This document shows, piece after piece, positions 60,289 to 64,000 of a DNA stretch of 64,000 nt (position 1 is the first letter of the stretch; every line of letters begins with the position of its first letter). This stretch comes from CAZUNO01 sp964621445 [NCBI: Candidatus Hadarchaeota archaeon] (GTDB lineage Archaea; CAYQAE01; CAYVLA01), in assembly GCA_964621445.1 (NCBI GenBank), contig CAZUNO010000013.1:1-64000 (forward strand). The letters are read 5' to 3'. A model generated the notes under the pieces. That model did no database searches and had not been told where the DNA came from. It saw only the letters and a list, made by a program, of their open reading frames with translations. Both the position numbers and the translations under genes were made by a program.

Positions 60289-61638
60289 TTGTACAAACCG
60301 AACCTCCTCCTTATAGCCGTTGACAGCCTTAGAGCCGACCACATGAGCTGCTATGGTTACCACAGACTAACAACTCCTCACATTGATGGCATCGCTTCCA
60401 AAGGACTGCTCTTCGAAAATGCATTCAGCCCCCATATACCGACAATCCCTGGATACACGGCGATGCTGACAGGTACCGATGTTATCTCAAATCAAGCGGT
60501 AAGTCTAGCACCGGAAAGCCCCTTACCTCCATCAATCAAATTGCTGCCTGAGATTCTAGGGACTAAGGGCTATGTATCCGCATGTGTCGGTTTTGACGAT
60601 TCATTCTTCCGAGGATTTGATACTTACAGGACCTATGAAATGTGGAGGTCCTGGGAAGACGCTCCCGCCAACAAAGCCGAGAATCTAAACAAGGAGGCAA
60701 TTTCACTCCTGGAATCAATGGCAGGCCAACAATTCTTCCTGTTCCTACGGCATATGGACCCTCATGCCCCATACCTACCGCCACCCCCCTTTAGAGACAT
60801 GTTTTACGGGGACGACCCATGCAATCCGGAGCTAGACACAATGGGATCTGTACTAGATAGAAAGTCCTTCGGTGATTTCTTCAAATCCTGGATGCCCCCT
60901 GATATAACCGATATCAACTGGGTCGTGGCACAGTACGATTCCGCTCTAGCCTATATGGATGTCTGTATCAATAGCCTTATTACAAAGCTCAAGGAACTGG
61001 GCGTCTTAGAGGACACCCTAATCGTAATTACCTCGGATCATGGCGAAACCCTGACAGAGCACGGCATATACTTTGATCATCATGGGCTATACGAACCAAC
61101 AATCCATATTCCGTTAATACTGCACTTTCCGGGCAAGATTCCCCCCGGCGCAAGGAATACGGAATTAGTGCTCCAGCAGGATCTCGCTCCAACCATATTG
61201 GATCTAATGGGGAGTAAGGAAGAAAACGATGAATCTCATATGGACGGGAGGAGCATGAGGTCACTACTAGAAGGAGGGGAAACGGTAAGGGATTCAGGCT
61301 TCTACATGACGGAGTGTACTTGGATGAGAAAACAGGGCTGGCGTACGTCTCGATACAAGCTCATACAGGCACTGGAAAATGACCTTTACGGACTTCCTTC
61401 CCTGGAACTCTATGACCTCAAGGAAGACCCTCAAGAAATGAACAATATTGCTCATGAGAGGCCCGAGATTGTTGAAATTCTCGCCGAGAGGATGGACAGG
61501 TGGAAGGCTAGAAGAATGAGAGAATCGGGGAAGCCCGACCCCATAGCAAATTCGAGACCGTCCTTTCTCGCATCAGGCTATCACTTGCCAGGCCTAAAAT
61601 CGAAACGCCGCAAGCAAGCCAACGATGATAAAAAATAA
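60289..61638 (+). CDS. Second sulfatase/alkaline phosphatase-superfamily hydrolase with Thr nucleophile position
   Basis: A 449-residue cytosolic sulfatase-fold protein. It has LLLIAVDSLRADHMSCYGY at the metal site, ITSDHGETLTEHG near residue 250 and HPHAPY-type HMDPHAPYLPP. The signature C/S-x-P-x-R is replaced by TIPGY (HIPTIPGYTAMLTG): Thr stands at the formylglycine position and the following Arg is Tyr. It is a clear relative of the enzyme at 13880, which also has PTIP. The start is a TTG at 60289; an ATG five bases earlier is in another frame. It precedes a UroD-like gene in the same direction. Confidence 0.9.
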   Translation: MYKPNLLLIAVDSLRADHMSCYGYHRLTTPHIDGIASKGLLFENAFSPHIPTIPGYTAMLTGTDVISNQAVSLAPESPLPPSIKLLPEILGTKGYVSACVGFDDSFFRGFDTYRTYEMWRSWEDAPANKAENLNKEAISLLESMAGQQFFLFLRHMDPHAPYLPPPPFRDMFYGDDPCNPELDTMGSVLDRKSFGDFFKSWMPPDITDINWVVAQYDSALAYMDVCINSLITKLKELGVLEDTLIVITSDHGETLTEHGIYFDHHGLYEPTIHIPLILHFPGKIPPGARNTELVLQQDLAPTILDLMGSKEENDESHMDGRSMRSLLEGGETVRDSGFYMTECTWMRKQGWRTSRYKLIQALENDLYGLPSLELYDLKEDPQEMNNIAHERPEIVEILAERMDRWKARRMRESGKPDPIANSRPSFLASGYHLPGLKSKRRKQANDDKK

Positions 61639-61720
61639 GTTTGACCAAAAAAACATATTGGTCACTGGGATGAAAACTGAGGTACCCATTTATCACCCAA
61701 AGATATCTCAAAGTGACTAG

Positions 61721-62800
61721 ATGACCATGACACCACGAGAAAGGTTCCTTAAGGTATTCCATTTTGAGGAAGTCGATCGCGTACCTGACTGTGAATTCGG
61801 GTACTGGGTAGATACCCTGGACCGATGGCACGGGGAAGGGCTGCCAATGTGGGTTACGGATAACCATCTCGCCAATCTCTACTTCGGTTTCGAGCAGAGG
61901 CGCAATGTCCCCATTCATATTCCATTCCGAGAATTCCAGAGAGAAATACTTGAGGAAAACGACAGGTATGAGGTAGTTCGTGACCAGAAGGGAGTCGTCC
62001 AAAAAAGATGGAAGAAGGGCGTATCCAACTCCATACCCAGCTTCCTCGAATTTCCGGTTAAGGACAGGGAGAGCTGGGAATCCTATAGGGATCGATTTGA
62101 CCTGGATGGAATTAGAAAACCGGAAAACTGGGAGGAATTGAAGGACGAGTGGGAGAACCGTGACTATCCTCTGGGAGTGGGCGGTGGAGGATTCTTTGGC
62201 TGGATACGGGGCATGATGGGCGTTAAAACAGCGGTACGTACATTCTACTCTGACCCTGATCTGGTAAAGGATATATTCGACTTCAGGGCCAAGATGATGC
62301 GCAGGTCGGTTAAAGAAGCCGTATCAGAAGTTGATATTGATTTTTCCTCCTGGTGGGAGGATATGTGTTATAACAGCGGCCCTCTCATCTCCCCCAAACT
62401 ATTCAAGGAGTTCATGGTGCCCCAATACAAGAAAATCACCCGCGTGCTTTACGATCACGGGGTAGATATCAATTATCTCGATTGTGATGGCGATATAACT
62501 GCCCTGGTTCCTCTCTGGATTGAAGCCGGGATAAACTGTATGTTTCCCCTGGAAATTCGTGGAGGGACCGATCCTGAGGGTCTACGTGAGGAATACGGAA
62601 GAAATGTCCTCCTCATGGGAGGAGTTGACAAGGTGGCACTGGCAAAGGGTAGAGAGGCTATTGATGCCGAGATCGAAAGGGTTAAGCCTCTGGTGGAGGA
62701 CGGGGGATACGTTCCCCATGTCGACCATAGGGTTCCTGCAGATGTAGGTTACGAGGATTACATCTACTATGTCAAGCGTAAAAGGGAACACTTGCTTTAA
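61721..62800 (+). CDS. UroD-superfamily protein (methyltransferase/decarboxylase type)
   Basis: A 359-residue uroporphyrinogen decarboxylase-family barrel. Landmarks are MTPRERFLKVFHFEEVDRVP at the start, PLISPKLFKEFMVPQYKKI near residue 225, DCDGDITALVPLWIEAGIN and LLMGGVDKVALAKG near the end. It lacks clear heme-pathway neighbours, and the wording resembles the corrinoid-linked methyltransferase branch (MtaA/CmuA-like) more than true HemE. No corrinoid protein is encoded next to it. The ATG at 61721 is used, 82 bp after the sulfatase-fold gene. Confidence 0.85.
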   Translation: MTMTPRERFLKVFHFEEVDRVPDCEFGYWVDTLDRWHGEGLPMWVTDNHLANLYFGFEQRRNVPIHIPFREFQREILEENDRYEVVRDQKGVVQKRWKKGVSNSIPSFLEFPVKDRESWESYRDRFDLDGIRKPENWEELKDEWENRDYPLGVGGGGFFGWIRGMMGVKTAVRTFYSDPDLVKDIFDFRAKMMRRSVKEAVSEVDIDFSSWWEDMCYNSGPLISPKLFKEFMVPQYKKITRVLYDHGVDINYLDCDGDITALVPLWIEAGINCMFPLEIRGGTDPEGLREEYGRNVLLMGGVDKVALAKGREAIDAEIERVKPLVEDGGYVPHVDHRVPADVGYEDYIYYVKRKREHLL

Positions 62801-62817
62801 TTTCTGGGGAAAACCCC

Positions 62818-63186
62818 TTAGGGAGAATCAACCTCAACGGCCACCTCATTTTTCCTTAAAAACCACGGCACGTAAGGGGCGTTGTAAAGCATGGAGAATA
62901 TGCCTTTGGCACCGAGCTTCATGGTTGGTACGAAGTAATGCAATTCGCTAGCGGTCATGGGAACCTTATCATTTCGCCTATTGCCTCCATTTATGAACCT
63001 GAAGAGGATATTAAAGGCATCGTCCTTCTGACCTTCCACCTTAGCAATTATTAGAGGCGGATATCTTCTTATCTCAATGTCCCCGAGTTCCCGGATTTTA
63101 GAGTAATTTGCCTGCTCTACCACGTTACTGGGCCCAGGATTTTTGAATATATAGTTACCCAAAATCTTGGTAAAGAAACGATCCAT
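62818..63186 (-). CDS. SOUL heme-binding family-like protein (short)
   Basis: A 122-residue protein whose middle resembles SOUL/HBP proteins: IRELGDIEIRRYPPLIIAKVEG, FNILFRFINGGNRRNDKVPMT. Usual SOUL proteins are about 180-200 residues; the C-terminal third seems missing or replaced, ending NEVAVEVDSP. It may be a short natural form or a truncated gene. The ATG at 63186 is used; a GTG at 63219 is in frame. An inverted repeat GGGGAAAACCCC (62806-62817) follows the stop and may act in termination. Confidence 0.55.
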   Translation of the reverse strand: MDRFFTKILGNYIFKNPGPSNVVEQANYSKIRELGDIEIRRYPPLIIAKVEGQKDDAFNILFRFINGGNRRNDKVPMTASELHYFVPTMKLGAKGIFSMLYNAPYVPWFLRKNEVAVEVDSP

Positions 63187-63209
63187 GTCGATGGGTAAAG
63201 GTGTAGAAC

Positions 63210-63350
63210 CTATTCCCACCGGCTATCGGGAACTAGTTTTTTGTATCTCTCGAGCAGATCGCGGTGATCCCCATTCAGAAACAGGATCACCCCCTCCTGC
63301 TTTGAGGTTTCTCCAGGCAATATCTCCTTTATGGACAGGTCACACCTCAT
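63210..63350 (-). CDS. Possible 46-residue small protein
   Basis: This frame lies between the exported-protein gene and the SOUL-like gene. It starts with ATG at 63350 and ends at the TAG at 63210-63212, just inside the alternative start of the SOUL-like frame. The product has a mixed hydrophobic/charged composition (EGVILFLNGDHRDLLERYKK) that looks protein-like. There is only a weak GAAG upstream. It is reported as a candidate. Confidence 0.3.
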   Translation of the reverse strand: MRCDLSIKEILPGETSKQEGVILFLNGDHRDLLERYKKLVPDSRWE

Positions 63351-63401
63351 TAGATATCTTCCCGAAGAAGATGGTAGGGAAAAAAAGAAAAAAGAGAGGA
63401 T

Positions 63402-63878
63402 TCACTCATTCTCTACCGGCAGCGCCTCTTCCGAGCTTGGGTAAACCCGCCTTAGGCCGATTCGATACTTGTCCTCTCCCAGCTTCATGCCCCCAACGAA
63501 GGCCTTCCTCTTGTGAAGGTATCTTCCCCGCAGGGCACCGGTCCGCTCTCCATCCTTGTACAGAACGCCATGCCATACGCCGTTCTTATCTCTGCGGGCG
63601 ACCAGGTCGTGTGTATCTCCATCAAAAGATAACTTGCCCTTGGCCCTACCCGCCGCTACGAATGCCCTGACCTTGACCTTTGGAAGACATTCAACGGCTT
63701 CGGTGGTTGGCTCCGCCCCGCAGGGCTCGGCGCGACCCAGGAAGAAGACCCACCTCCCCTTGATCTTCTCCGAGGTTTTTTCAATTTCTTCTTTCGGCTC
63801 GTTGACCTCGACGGCGAATGCCAGCGTTCCACACAGGGCGACCAACATGACCGTCAAGGCGGTAATTTTCTTCTTCGT
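63402..63878 (-). CDS. Small exported basic protein with apparent ACG start
   Basis: A protein of about 158 residues with no recognised family. The mature part is basic, with a repeated pattern of short beta strands (GRWVFFLGRAEPCGAEP, LSFDGDTHDLVARRDKNG, GALRGRYLHKRKAFVGGMK), suggesting a beta-barrel or sandwich, and two or three Cys that could pair. The signal peptide KKKITALTVMLVALCGTLAFA is complete only if translation begins at 63878, where the codon is ACG, five bases after a GAGGTGA ribosome binding site (63884-63890). The next usable starts (TTG 63857, ATG 63848) would cut the basic N-region off. Unusual initiation, a mutation or a base error are the options. Confidence 0.62.
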   Translation of the reverse strand, partial: TKKKITALTVMLVALCGTLAFAVEVNEPKEEIEKTSEKIKGRWVFFLGRAEPCGAEPTTEAVECLPKVKVRAFVAAGRAKGKLSFDGDTHDLVARRDKNGVWHGVLYKDGERTGALRGRYLHKRKAFVGGMKLGEDKYRIGLRRVYPSSEEALPVENE

Positions 63879-64000
63879 CTAAATCACCTCGCCGTTGAGA
63901 GAGCCCGGAACGCTACTTCTGTGTTGGGCGGAATCGGACGGAACGCCTCGGGACCAAAACCGGATGATAACATTCCCTCCGCTCAAAATATATTGACGAT
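63879..64000 (-). promoter_or_regulatory. Upstream region of the exported protein gene
   Basis: This holds the GAGGTGA ribosome binding site at 63884-63890 and, on the minus strand, a TATA-like CAATATATTTT at about 63984-63994, about 110 bp upstream of the ACG, so the leader would be unusually long if this is the promoter. Nothing else was seen before the window edge. Confidence 0.4.

Noticed and set aside
63167-63670. Plus-strand 167-residue frame near the window end
   Set aside because: It overlaps the exported-protein gene and the SOUL-like gene antisense, has no family wording, and its composition is that of a shadow frame.

Overview
The window reads as one long, gene-dense stretch of archaeal chromosome. 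The archaeal markers are RadA, an Orc1/Cdc6 initiator, an archaeal-type LeuCD/LeuB set, a bacterio-opsin-activator-type HTH protein, an F420-type LLM oxidoreductase, and TATA boxes 25-50 bp upstream of several genes. Many genes start with GTG or TTG behind a GGAGG-type ribosome binding site. Together these suggest a euryarchaeal lineage, most likely an uncultured anaerobic Thermoplasmatota; that placement is inference. I see no rRNA, tRNA, CRISPR array or insertion sequence, and no gene-free stretch over 300 bp.

Layout. 0-6 kb: Fe-S and cofactor-assembly type genes (Mrp/ApbC ATPase, DUF5320, a DtxR-family regulator with operator-like repeats, a radical SAM protein, a NifX-like protein, a fused double MinD/ferredoxin ATPase, a Gly/Arg-rich zinc ribbon, DUF134). 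6-12.5 kb: an ABC exporter, a ferredoxin-containing aldo/keto reductase, and an EtfB-EtfA-GlcD module typical of electron-confurcating 2-hydroxyacid dehydrogenases. 12.5-29.3 kb: a glycan-related locus with a ceramidase-like hydrolase, a sulfatase-fold enzyme, a DUF4091 protein, an anaerobic sulfatase-maturase-like radical SAM enzyme, a 1,242-residue exported protein, a GH9 glycosidase, three Gfo/Idh/MocA dehydrogenases and a TIM-barrel isomerase. 29.3-33.3 kb and 43.3-45.4 kb: three copies of an unrecognised two-protein envelope cassette; the third lies beside an ABC-2 exporter operon (45.5-48.4 kb).

33.3-43.2 kb is core metabolism and replication: PRPP synthetase, HisG, an MtnA/aIF2B-family isomerase, Orc1/Cdc6, RadA with a possible origin between the last two, and leuC-leuD-leuB. 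48.5-64 kb is mixed: an HTH regulator, a mini-EF domain protein, a fourth Gfo/Idh/MocA enzyme, a membrane-anchored cyclophilin, an amidohydrolase, base-excision repair genes (endonuclease IV type and family 4 UDG), an L-fuculokinase-like kinase, a photolyase-related protein, a CysRS-like protein, a second sulfatase-fold enzyme, a UroD-like protein and a SOUL-like protein.

The strongest leads are: (1) the three-fold repeated A/B envelope cassette; (2) two sulfatase-fold enzymes that carry Thr at the formylglycine position, although a maturase-like radical SAM gene lies nearby; (3) a CysRS-like protein lacking two of four zinc ligands; (4) a photolyase-family protein lacking most Fe-S cysteines; and (5) an exported protein whose signal peptide and ribosome binding site point to an ACG start.
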